Assembly (NCBI GenBank): GCA_030684835.1
Contig: JAUXWZ010000015.1
Location: forward strand, 1 to 64,000
DNA from: Beijerinckiaceae bacterium
Lineage (GTDB): Bacteria; Pseudomonadota; Alphaproteobacteria; Rhizobiales; Beijerinckiaceae
Direction: 5' to 3'
Length of the DNA stretch: 64,000 nt
The first letter of the stretch is position 1. Each line of letters starts with the position of its first letter. Under the pieces are notes generated by a model. It was not told the DNA's origin. It saw only the letters and a list, made by a program, of their open reading frames with translations, and made no database searches. This document shows, in pieces, positions 47,240 through 55,896 of this stretch. The translations under genes and the position numbers were made by a program.

Positions 47240-48226
47240 ATGGCGACCATTCGCAAACGCAACGGCAAGTACCAAGTCCAAGTTAGGCTTCTCGGTAGCC
47301 CGCCCTCATCGCGCGCCTTTACTCTTAGAAGAGATGCCGAGGCATGGGGCCGCGAGGCGGAGCGCACCATCGAGGTCGGCGACCTGCCGATAAGCCGATC
47401 ACACCTGAAAGCGACACTTGGCGATCTGCTAGCGCGGTATCGCGACGAGGTGACCCCGGCAAAGAGAAGCGCCCATACGGAACGTCTCCGAATTGGCCTC
47501 ATACTTCGGCATCCCATTTCCAACCTCGCGGTTGCGCGGCTGAGGCCGGAAGACATCGCCCGCTTCCGGGACGAGCGACTGGCGAAACGCGCCACCGAGA
47601 CGGTGCGCCAGGATCTGGTGCTCCTGCGCCAGGTGCTCTTGGTCGCGCGGAAGGAATGGGGCATTCCGCTTTCGCAGAACCCGGTCGATGAGGTTCGTAA
47701 GCCGCCCCCAGCGACAGCTCGGACGCGGCGACTTATGCCAGGTGAGTTAGACGCGATCATATCCGCGACCCAGCGCACCCGTGATCCGCGGCTGCGCGCG
47801 CTCATCGAGTTCGCCATTTCCACCGCCATGCGGCGGAGTGAAATCCTGCGTATCCAATGGAAAGACATTGATTGGCGGAACAAGACCCTCATCATCCCGC
47901 AAGCGAAGAACGGCCACTCGCGCATAATACCCCTAACGTCGAAAGCACTGGTGGTCCTGGGGACCTTGCAGGAGCTCGAAAGCTGCCGACGAGTCCCCTT
48001 CGGGATGACCGCCAACGCAGTGCGCTTAGGTTGGCGACGAGTCGTCAGTCGAGCGGGGCTGATTGATTTGCGCATGCATGATCTCAGGCATGAAAGTATC
48101 AGCGCCTTTTTCGAACGCGGCCTCAACGTTCCTGAAGTTGCGCACATATCCGGCCATCGGGATGTTCGACAACTGCTGCGCTACACGCATGTCAATGCTA
48201 TCGCAATCGGACGCAAGTTGGACTGA
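47240..48226 (+). CDS. int: Site-specific tyrosine recombinase (integrase)
   Basis: The 328-residue protein has an N-terminal arm-binding stretch (MATIRKRNGKYQVQVRL), a SAM-like core-binding domain and a catalytic domain with all active residues: Arg in STAMRRSEILRI, Lys in AKNGHSRIIPL, HDLRHE (His-x-x-Arg), ISGHRD and the nucleophile Tyr in LLRYTHV. It lies directly downstream of tRNA-Arg in the same orientation, the standard place for an integrase using the tRNA as its attachment site. The frame is intact, so excision or transfer may still be possible. Confidence 0.95.
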   Translation: MATIRKRNGKYQVQVRLLGSPPSSRAFTLRRDAEAWGREAERTIEVGDLPISRSHLKATLGDLLARYRDEVTPAKRSAHTERLRIGLILRHPISNLAVARLRPEDIARFRDERLAKRATETVRQDLVLLRQVLLVARKEWGIPLSQNPVDEVRKPPPATARTRRLMPGELDAIISATQRTRDPRLRALIEFAISTAMRRSEILRIQWKDIDWRNKTLIIPQAKNGHSRIIPLTSKALVVLGTLQELESCRRVPFGMTANAVRLGWRRVVSRAGLIDLRMHDLRHESISAFFERGLNVPEVAHISGHRDVRQLLRYTHVNAIAIGRKLD

Positions 48227-48372
48227 GCCAGGGGGCGTGGCAATGGCTGGTCTCTTGCTTACCAATGAGGTCCTGAACCACCCGGATACCGCAGCCTTGT
48301 CAGGACCGCAGCCGCATCGCAGCGACTCAGGGTGAAGCCTCACCCAACTAACCAGCAAAAATACTGGCACCG

Positions 48373-48402
48373 TAAAACGAAGGGCGGACCGGAGCCCGCC
48401 CT
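48373..48402 (-). terminator. tracrRNA 3' terminator hairpin
   Basis: AGGGCGG and CCGCCCT flank an 8-nt loop, followed on the minus strand by TCGTTTTA. It ends the predicted tracrRNA and lies about 150 bp past the convergent integrase stop. Confidence 0.8.
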
Positions 48403-48458
48403 GATTTGGTGGAGTTGTCTCCTTGTTAACGGAGAGACCGCACCGCTCGTCTTGGTAA
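48374..48458 (-). ncRNA. tracrRNA
   Basis: On the minus strand, 48436-48457 is a perfect 22-nt complement of CRISPR repeat nt 11-32 as transcribed, and 48425-48432 pairs with repeat nt 1-7 with one bulged U. This gives the lower-stem, bulge, upper-stem duplex known in type II-C. Next come a small hairpin GGAG-ACAA-CUCC, the linker ACCAAAUC, then a terminator hairpin AGGGCGG/CCGCCCT (48381-48402) and UCGUUUU. Size is about 85 nt. It is divergent from cas9, with its promoter overlapping the cas9 upstream region. Confidence 0.88.
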
Positions 48459-48465
48459 CGGGAGT

Positions 48466-48493
48466 AGGCTAGCATGGCGATCGGAATGGTCAA
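48466..48493 (-). promoter_or_regulatory. Candidate tracrRNA promoter
   Basis: Minus-strand TTGACC (48488-48493) and a weak TAGCCT (48466-48471) are spaced 16 bp apart, predicting a start at about 48458, just at the anti-repeat. The -35 box lies 12 bp from the cas9 ATG, so tracrRNA and cas9 initiation regions overlap. Confidence 0.5.
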
Positions 48494-48505
48494 GTGGGGG
48501 CTAAG

Positions 48506-51500
48506 ATGGAGGGGCGACCAATCATTCGCTTTGCATTCGACCTTGGGACAAACTCGATCGGATGGGCTGTATTAGAGGGAGCCAAACCTGACGCCGCCGC
48601 ACCTGGTCACCAGGGGCAAAGCACTCAGCTAAGTGGCGTTAAGGCGATGGGAACGCGCGTTTTCCCCGATGGTCGAAATCCAAAGGACGGGACGTCGCTT
48701 GCTATGATGCGCCGCGCGCCCCGAGCTGCTCGGCGTAGAAGGGACCGCTTTCTCCAAAGACAACGCAAGCTGATAGCTCTGCTTATCAGGTTTGGCCTGT
48801 TGCCCGCGCGAGAAGGAGAGCGGAAGAGGCTTGAGCGATCCGACCCTTACGCGCTGCGTACTCGCGCCCTCTCGGAGAGCCTGACGCCTTTTGAGGTCGG
48901 ACGAGCGATTTTCCATCTCAATCAGAGACGCGGCTTTCAATCCAACAGGCGCACGGACCAGAAGGACGCGGAAACGGGTGTTTTGAGACAGGCCGCGAAG
49001 CGACTGGACGAAGCCCTCGCGGACGCGGGCGCGCGCAGCCTCGGCGAATTTTTGAACCTACGCATTCAGGCAGGAGAAGGTGCGAGATTTAGAATTACCG
49101 GCATCGGCGCCAAAGCCGGCCATCAGTTTTATCCATCGCGGGGCCTCATCCAGACTGAGTTTGACTCCATCTGGTCCTCCCAGGCCGGGTTTGATCCCGC
49201 GGTCTTCTCGGACGAAGCGAAAGAACAAATTCGAGAAGCGATGTTCCATCAGAGGCCGCTGAAGGCTGTTCGTCCCGGTCGTTGCACATTCAACCCAACT
49301 GAGGAACGGCTTGCCGCCGCACTGCCCTCGGTAGACGCCCGTCGAATTTATCAGTGGCTCAATGAACTCCGGTACGGGGAGGGTTTTACGCGGGGTAACT
49401 CCGCTGAGCATTTTGGAGCGCGATCTTCTCGCTAGCCGACTTTTGCAGGGTAGCTCACTCAAATGGGACCAGGTCCGAAGAGCCCTCAAACTCGGATCCA
49501 TTGTCCGGTTCAACCGTGAGGACTTCGAGCCCGAAATCAAGGGGTGTCAGACCGCCAAGCGCCTGGGGTCTTCGAAGAACCTCGGCAGTGCCTGGCATTC
49601 GCTGCCTTTAGTCAAAAAGGATCAGATGGTGCTCGAGCTCCTTATGCAAGAAGATGAGGAAACCCTCATCTCCTGGCTATGTTGCGAACTCGACTTATCA
49701 CACGAGCAGGCAACGGCAGTCGCCGCAACACCACTGCCAGATGGTTACGGTCGGCTTGGTTTGACCGCGAATACCGTGATCCTTGAGGAGCTGCAACGCG
49801 ACGTCATTACCTATTCCCAGGCCGCAGCGAGGGCCGGTTATCACCACTCTGACTTCGCCACTGAAAAAGGTGCCCGACTTCCCTACTATGGAAGGGCTTT
49901 GGAGCGACACGTTGCCTTTGGAACAGGCGACCCAGCTGATCCCGAAGACACTAGATACGGTCGTATCGCGAACCCGACGGTACACATTGGCCTAAACCAA
50001 CTACGCCGACTCACCAACAGATTGATCCAGAGCTACGGAAAGCCAGATGAGGTAATCCTCGAACTCGCGCGCGACCTGAAACTCACCAAGAAGCAGAAGG
50101 ATGAAGAGCAGAAGCGAAACAGGGATAATCGCACGGTGAATGAATTGCGCGTAAAAAAGCTGCACGATATAGGCATTCCGGATAATGCGCTCAACCGGTT
50201 GCTGCTGCGACTGTGGGAAGAGCAGCGTGATGGGGCGCATTCCTTCTGCCCCTATTCAGGAGCGCAAATATCCGTTGTGCAGCTTTTCTCCGACGAAACA
50301 GAGATCGATCACATTCTGCCTTTCTCACAGACACTTGATGATAGTGCCGCCAATAAGGTGGTGTGCTTCCGTGAGGCTAACCGTGAAAAGCGTAACCGGT
50401 CGCCATTCGCGGCATTTGGGCACAGGGCAAACTGGCAAGCCATAAGCTTGAACGCCGAGAAGTTGGCAGGCAACAAGCGTTGGCGATTTGCGCCCGATGC
50501 GATGGACCGCTTCAACACTGAAGGGCGTGACTTCCTCGACCGCCAATTGAACGAAACGAAATACCTCTCCCGCATTGCCAGAGATTATCTGAGCGTCGTA
50601 GCCGATGATGTATGGGTTAGCACAGGTAACCTCACAGCCATGCTGAGAGGCAAGTGGGGCCTCAATAGCATTCTGAGCGATGATAATCGAAAGAACCGTG
50701 ATGACCATCGTCACCACGCCATTGATGCTGCTGTTATTGGTTGCATGTCGCGCGGGTTGCTGAATGAAATGTCACGGCGCGCGGGACAAACAGAGCTTAA
50801 TCAACGGCATCAGATCATAGCCGATGTTCCGGTGCCGTATGAGGGCTTTAGGGATCAGGTCCGTGAGTTCGCTCGCACGATGGTCGTTTCTCACAAGCCT
50901 GAACACGGCAAAACAGGCGCGCTTCACGAGGAAACCGCTTATGGCATTGTCCGTAATGATGAAGAGCGCAAAACGGGTAATCTCATTTATCGCAAAGCGC
51001 TTACTGCGCTCACCGCGAAGGACATTGATCGAGTGCGCGATCCCATTCTGAGACAACAGCTTATTTATGTTCGAGAACGACGTCCACATCCACCCACAAA
51101 TTGGATGTTGCGCTTGCCGAATTTGCGGCGAGCGAGCACGATAAGGACCAATCTCTCGGAGCTCGCCGTGCTCCCCTCCGTCATGTCCGTGTGTTTAAGG
51201 CCGAAGCATCCGTCGTCGAGATTTCGAACCGTGACAGCGTGGCCTATAAGGCAGTTATTCCCGGCGAGAATTGGTGCATGGATGTTGTTTCCGTTCGGGA
51301 CGGGAAGGGAGGGTTTGTCTGGAAGGGCTTCGCAGCATCAGTGTTCGAAATCAATCAAAAAGGATGGCGGCCTGAATGGGAGCGCAATCGGATTGGCGGG
51401 AAGCTGATCATGCGTCTCCATAAGGGAGATCTAGTAGAGGTGAATGATCCGGACGGCGGGAGGAACATCAAGAGGGTTGTGCGGCTCAATCCTTCTGCAG

Positions 51501-51667
51501 GCCGCCTTTACCTTGTCAAACATAACGAGGCCGGTGACTACCAAAAGCGTCACGATGATCCAGATGACCCATTCCGGTGGGATCTCGCAGCAATCTCTAG
51601 TTTGCGCACAAGAAGCGCAACCAAGTTGCGCATCAACGAAGCTGGCAAAAGTAAAACTCAAAGTTAA
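48506..51667 (+). pseudogene. cas9: Cas9 endonuclease, type II-C-like, interrupted by two frameshifts
   Basis: Joined across two indels the product is about 1,050 residues, the usual type II-C size. RuvC-I is FAFDLGTNSIGWAV (Asp at residue 12), then an Arg-rich bridge helix (RAARRRRDRFLQRQRK) and HLNQRRGFQSNRR; RuvC-II is VILELARDL (about 50061); HNH is CPYSG..EIDHILPFSQTLDD..ANREKRNR (about 50260-50400); RuvC-III is HHAIDAAVIG (about 50710-50735). A WED/PAM-interacting C-terminus follows (RHVRVFKAE, FVWKGFAASVFEI). The frame shifts +1 near the G4 run 49392-49395 and -1 at about 51060-51100. ATG 48506 has GGGGG upstream; GTG 48494 is also in frame. All catalytic motifs survive, so recent decay or sequencing error are both possible. 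Confidence 0.9.
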
Positions 51668-51694
51668 GGCTGTTGTCGTCTAGATGTGGATCCA

Positions 51695-52381
51695 ATGTGG
51701 CGAAGACGAGCGGTGCGGTCCAACCGCAACCCATTCGATCCGCAAGGACGCCCGCAATGAAGGATACCAAGACGAGCGGTGCGGTCCAACCGCAACGCTT
51801 CCGCCAGTCTTTCAGGGTGATCTTTCGAGGATACTAAGACGAGCGGTGCGGTCCAAACCGAAACTATCCGCTTGCGAACTGCTGAGCGTGCGGTCCAACT
51901 GCAACCCATTGCTTTGCCCCCGTGTGCTGGCGGGTAGGATACCAAGACGAGCGGTGCGGTCCAACCGCAACAGGAGGAGGAGTCACGCCTTAACGAAGGC
52001 AGCATACCAAGACGAGCGGTGCGGCCCAACCGCAACCATATCAACGGCGAAAGACGACCGGACAACAGCATACCAAGACGAGCGGTGCGGTCCAACCGCA
52101 ACGTCTCCGTTTTCCATGATCCGATTCAAACAGCATACCAAGACGAGCGGTGCGGTCCAACCGCAACTTGCTCTTGCGATGCAACGGGTTCACCATCAGC
52201 ATACCAAGACGAGCGGTGCGGTCCAACCGCAACGCTGTAGGATGATCGGTTGGTGTCCATCAAGCATACCAAGAGTAGCGGTGCGGTCCAACCGCAACAT
52301 CAACGGGACCAACCACATGACCGAAGCAGGATACCAATACGTGCAGTGCGGTCCAACCACCGCCTATTGTCCGACCGCAAC
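51695..52381 (-). CRISPR. CRISPR array, 11 units, 36-nt repeat, 10 spacers of about 29-31 nt
   Basis: Units start at 51695, 51761, 51828, about 51883 (truncated), 51936, 52001, 52067, 52132, 52198, 52263 and 52328. The transcribed repeat begins GTTGCGGTTGGACCGC and ends CTTGGTATGCT, judged from GTTG starts of type II repeats and from the tracrRNA, so the array is read on the minus strand toward cas9. The unit at 51883 lost about 25 bp of spacer and repeat; the unit at 52328 is a composite of two repeat remnants; the unit at 51695 has a diverged end. The last 9 nt of the repeat (TGGTATGCT) resemble an extended -10 box. The array begins 27 bp past the cas9 stop. Confidence 0.96.
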
Positions 52382-52403
52382 CCGAAACCTCGACTCGTGA
52401 GAT

Positions 52404-52868
52404 TTAACGGAAAGCAGAACACCGAGGGCATACCTCGTCGAAGGCCCGCGCCAGCAAGCGTGTTCCGTGCTCTGTTGGAACGTGCTCGCTCAGCCCGCGT
52501 CTGCGGAGCCACGCGGCGGATACTTCCCAAGGCTGTAGCGAAACATACCCTGTGCTCGAAAGCCATGAGATTAGATCTTCAGGCATATAATAAATCCTGT
52601 TCCCCCGCCTGCGGAGGTGACCTAGTGTGGGCGGGCCGGTGCCCCGCACACGCCAGTTTGCTAATGATTGTAGGCTGACGCCAAGCAGGCGGGCTACATC
52701 CCGACTTGGAATTGGCAACCATGGCTGCTCATCTGACGCGACCATTCTTTCGATAGCTTCCAAAGAAGTAATCCTCTCCAAGAGGGTATCCTTTGCGCAG
52801 TTGGTAGCGATGCAGCCGACCTTCTTGTGCTCGACCCAGTGGTGCAATGCCGGAATAAAGCCCGACAC
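52404..52868 (-). CDS. Excisionase/AlpA-like helix-turn-helix protein
   Basis: The 154-residue protein has a central MerR/HTH_17-like domain: SRDVARLLGVSLQSLANWRV, RGTGPP, then a wing and YYMPEDLISWLSS, the layout of phage excisionases and AlpA-type regulators. The GTG start at 52868 is uncertain; an internal ATG at 52745 (MVASDEQPWL) would still keep the domain. It follows the primase gene by about 90 bp on the same strand and ends 22 bp from the CRISPR array. A role in excision control or replication-gene regulation is inferred from domain and context. Confidence 0.7.
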   Translation of the reverse strand: MSGFIPALHHWVEHKKVGCIATNCAKDTLLERITSLEAIERMVASDEQPWLPIPSRDVARLLGVSLQSLANWRVRGTGPPTLGHLRRRGNRIYYMPEDLISWLSSTGYVSLQPWEVSAAWLRRRGLSEHVPTEHGTRLLARAFDEVCPRCSAFR

Positions 52869-52957
52869 TGATCACATGCATCCCAAGAAAAGATCATGGG
52901 GGGTGAGTTTGTTCAGTCTGAAGTCCATCGACAACATCTTGAGACTTCATCACACGC

Positions 52958-55162
52958 CTAATTGACTGTCTGTCTAAGAGAATTTTCGAAAATAGAACTC
53001 TCACCCCCCCCGTGCCCGCGAAAGCGCCAAGGGTTGTTAGCCAGCAAGTCAGCGCGCACCTGGTCGGCAGAGTTTTCCTTCCACATCTCTTGATCCCTCC
53101 ATGCCCAAGGAGAGGCCCGCTCTTCGCCAACAATCCTGATTTGGCCAAGGGGGATCGCTCCAAATCGGCGAAGCGCGTCACGAACCTGTGCGACGCTACC
53201 TCCGCCACCGGGGAGGCGGACCCTCTCTAAAATCCACTCCGGAACTACCAAGGGACAAGGGTTCTCCTGAAGGAAGTCCTTAATACGCCTCTCAAATGGC
53301 GATTGACTTTCGGCGATCATTTCTCGCTTGGCGCTCGTTGAGGGCGGTGGGCTGTTAGGATTGAACAATCCTAACGGTCTTTGCAGAAGCAGCGCCTTGA
53401 ACGCTGCAAGAGCGTGTCGGGCGGCTTCACTGTTCAACGCTTCGTAGTAAGTCTTTTCCCTTGGGGTAGCGCGGCTATTGATCACGAACCACCGCCCATC
53501 ATCAGCTTCCGGGATCATGATCGGAAGATCGTTATTCGACAAAGCCAGAATGGCGAGGGGAGTACGGGCGCGGTAGAAGTCAATGTTCTTCCTTTGCGTC
53601 CTTACCTCGTCCTCTGAAATAAACTCTTTAAGGTCGTTGTAACGGTCTCTTCCTCTGACATAGAGCTCCTCGAAAACAGCAAGTTGTTTGTTATAAAACC
53701 CCCCTTGGAAGGTAGACTCGAGCTCCGTATTCGATACTGCCACGACATTACTCTTGCCCAGCATTTGCTTCCAGGCGCGCGCTATGGTCGATTTGCCTGT
53801 GCGCTGGTTGCCTTTAATCAAAATGGCGTGCCTGATCTTATATTGCGGCCGCTGCAAAGTATGGGCGATCACATTTAAAAGATGGTCGAGCTCTCCCTCG
53901 GCTTCCGGGATCAGGTAGCGGAAGTGATCCAACCAAATCTCACTATCTCCCGCAGCCGGAGAGATCCCGTCATCGATATACGTGTTTCCGATCCTGTGCC
54001 CAGCGTCGTTTGTCACAATGAGCGACCGCTCGCCAGGTAAGTATTGCAAAGTATCGACTTTGGGGGCCGTGCTTGACCTGATAAATTCTGCGTGGGGGCT
54101 TCCCTTCACCGCATGCGCGTAAGTTGCTGAAAAGTCTTTCGACTTCTTGATCAGTTGACGTCGGGTATCGTAGTAGACGTCCTCATCTGTTGCGTAAACG
54201 AAGCATTTTTGAAGTCGAACGATGTTGAGTTTCTCTCGGCCTATTTGAAGTGGCGTGGATATACTCGACCTGAACGTGCAGGCTGCACAGTGGGGCGACT
54301 CCTCGGCAAATTTACTGCATGTAAAAGGTCCGGTCATCTCCAGGACTCTATCAAGAGCGCGATCCGTATCCAGCTCAGAGTATCGATTGAAGTCGAGCGA
54401 TGACATGTGGTGGGCCAACCTGCGACCGTCCTCTGCGCGGCCAATCACGCTCAGGGCCATCTTCCAAAGCCACTCGCTAGCATGTTGTGCTTCCTCGTAA
54501 ACCGATCTTATAGCGCGGCAACCCTCCACCACGGTTTCTGCGTGGGCCGGCTCATTGGTAAAAGTGACTTCTTTTGTGGGATCAACGACCAACCTTCCGC
54601 TCTTCCTCCCAGGGTCGAGTGGCGGTGTAATTCTCTTATGGAGAAATTCAAGCAACCAGGGCGGGGCCTCTGCGACCTCCATTTCCCAAGGGGCGCACCC
54701 AGGTAGCCACAGATAAGGGTTACCGCTTTCGTGCACGGAAGGGCTGACTACAATCACGCCTCCCTCGCCACGAACATCGATGCCAGGAGCTATGTTCGCC
54801 GCGTTTTTGACGGTTCCTTGCGAAGGAAGGCGAAAAAGATAGTGGGCGCCGCCGCCTCCGGTCCGTTGCGTCGGAGTTGGAGGTAAAGCTCCATGTTCCT
54901 CGATGAGCGCGTGCAGGGTCGCCGGACCGCCGCTCTTTTTGTCAACGTCCAGAGCAAAGACACCCGACTTCACCCCGGTCGCCAGACCAATGTTTCCTGC
55001 GGAATTAGAAAACCATTGTCTGATGATCTCTTCATTCGACGTCGCGAGAGTGGGCCAATCCCTCATTTTCGGACCTTTGGCCTTATGGTCGATTGGGATC
55101 AAGGCAAACCCACAACGCGAAAGCCGAAGAGCTCCTTCCAGGACTTGGGTGCCGTCACTCAT
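52958..55162 (-). CDS. Primase-polymerase / SF3 helicase replication protein
   Basis: This roughly 734-residue protein has an N-terminal bifunctional primase-polymerase (AEP) domain with FALIPIDHKAKGPKMRDWP, GLATGVKSGVFALDVDKKSGG (catalytic acidic pair), GGGAHYLF and GIDVRGEGGVIVVSPSVHESG. A Cys-containing middle (CSKFAEESPHCAACTF) is followed by a D5/DUF5906-type superfamily 3 helicase with Walker A IKGNQRTGKSTIARAW and ILALSNNDLPIM. Such proteins start replication of phages, satellites and integrative plasmids. ATG 55162 overlaps the stop of the upstream gene by 8 bp; GTG 55171 is also in frame. An 8-base G run near the 3' end (about 53003-53011) is slippage-prone. Confidence 0.9.
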   Translation of the reverse strand: MSDGTQVLEGALRLSRCGFALIPIDHKAKGPKMRDWPTLATSNEEIIRQWFSNSAGNIGLATGVKSGVFALDVDKKSGGPATLHALIEEHGALPPTPTQRTGGGGAHYLFRLPSQGTVKNAANIAPGIDVRGEGGVIVVSPSVHESGNPYLWLPGCAPWEMEVAEAPPWLLEFLHKRITPPLDPGRKSGRLVVDPTKEVTFTNEPAHAETVVEGCRAIRSVYEEAQHASEWLWKMALSVIGRAEDGRRLAHHMSSLDFNRYSELDTDRALDRVLEMTGPFTCSKFAEESPHCAACTFRSSISTPLQIGREKLNIVRLQKCFVYATDEDVYYDTRRQLIKKSKDFSATYAHAVKGSPHAEFIRSSTAPKVDTLQYLPGERSLIVTNDAGHRIGNTYIDDGISPAAGDSEIWLDHFRYLIPEAEGELDHLLNVIAHTLQRPQYKIRHAILIKGNQRTGKSTIARAWKQMLGKSNVVAVSNTELESTFQGGFYNKQLAVFEELYVRGRDRYNDLKEFISEDEVRTQRKNIDFYRARTPLAILALSNNDLPIMIPEADDGRWFVINSRATPREKTYYEALNSEAARHALAAFKALLLQRPLGLFNPNSPPPSTSAKREMIAESQSPFERRIKDFLQENPCPLVVPEWILERVRLPGGGGSVAQVRDALRRFGAIPLGQIRIVGEERASPWAWRDQEMWKENSADQVRADLLANNPWRFRGHGGGESSIFENSLRQTVN

Positions 55163-55568
55163 CGTCAGCACCCCGGTTGAAGTGGAATGCGGTCAGGGTA
55201 TCGACGCATCCCTGAAGGCTTGGTGTGATCCAAACCCGCTCTTCGATGTAGTCAATCAAGAGGGCAAATTGTTCCGAGCAGCACCACTCGGCAATCTTAT
55301 TTCGTGTGGTAAAGTACGGGTTAGCGCGGGGGTACTCTGGGTGACGCCTCCCCAGAACTTCCAACTCCGTGTGGCGCAAGAGAAAACCCGCTATTTTTTT
55401 CTCCAGATCACCACGCTTATCGATGAACCCAGTAAGCGATTGGATGACCTTGGTGAAGGAGAACTCATCCATCCCTCCTTCGTTGTTCCACCATGTGGGA
55501 TCTTCGCCGATGGCAGGTGGTGGAGAAAAAACGACTTTTTTGGGTGTGCGCTTTGTTGGTCGTGGCAT
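55155..55568 (-). CDS. Hypothetical protein, first gene of the primase operon
   Basis: The 137-residue protein has a basic N-terminus (MPRPTKRTPKKVVFSPPP) and no TM segment; a region near the middle (FTKVIQSLTGFIDKRGDLEKKIAGFLL) looks helical. It is translationally coupled to the primase-helicase, overlapping its start, so a role in replication initiation or its control is plausible. I do not recognise the family. Confidence 0.65.
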   Translation of the reverse strand: MPRPTKRTPKKVVFSPPPAIGEDPTWWNNEGGMDEFSFTKVIQSLTGFIDKRGDLEKKIAGFLLRHTELEVLGRRHPEYPRANPYFTTRNKIAEWCCSEQFALLIDYIEERVWITPSLQGCVDTLTAFHFNRGADDE

Positions 55569-55896
55569 GGGATTATCCTTGAGGTTGTGGTCTTACCTCT
55601 TAGATATTGGGGCGGCTCGGATGACGGTCTACCACAGAGGTTCCTGCGGAGAACCAAGCTGTGTGCGTGACTGGGCATCACCGTCCAGTGGCTCACTGAC
55701 CTCGTGGTTCACCGCTGTCAGTAGATGCATGATGCATGCTGTTGTATGGCTAGCATTGGTGACCGCCCTTGCAATCAGGCAAGCCATCAATGGATAGGTC
55801 CTACTTCGCGGCGCGCAATCAGGTGCATCTGAGAACGAAGACAGTACCTGTGCATGGCCCCAGCCGGAACAGGCGGGAAACGTCTTGTTGCTGCGG
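55569..55896. other. Gene-free stretch between two minus-strand island genes
   Basis: No supported coding region is seen on either strand. It should hold the promoter of the primase operon; minus-strand TATCTA near 55609-55614 is a possible -10 box but no convincing -35 was found. A GATGCATGATGCATGC-like short repeat is located around 55726-55741. Confidence 0.4.

Noticed and set aside
48335-48350. GGGTGA-AGCC-TCACCC hairpin after the integrase as a terminator
   Set aside because: No T-tract follows it; it may be a weak stop for int but was not called.
49380-49440. Programmed +1 frameshift in cas9
   Set aside because: No rare-codon or stop-proximal slippery signal is seen; the first frame runs on for 13 codons past the likely shift, and a G-run indel explains it more simply.
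51695-52381. CRISPR array transcribed on the plus strand
   Set aside because: The plus-strand repeat would end in GCAAC and could not pair with the tracrRNA found; the GTTG start on the minus strand fits type II-C.
51684-52400. A 238-codon open frame running through the CRISPR array
   Set aside because: Its repeated peptide (DERCGPTAT) is just the 36-nt repeat read in one frame; repeat-spacer structure and the tracrRNA match show it is an array.
48227-52403. Hidden cas1/cas2/cas4/csn2
   Set aside because: The intervals hold only tracrRNA, cas9 and the array; no other frame here resembles adaptation genes.
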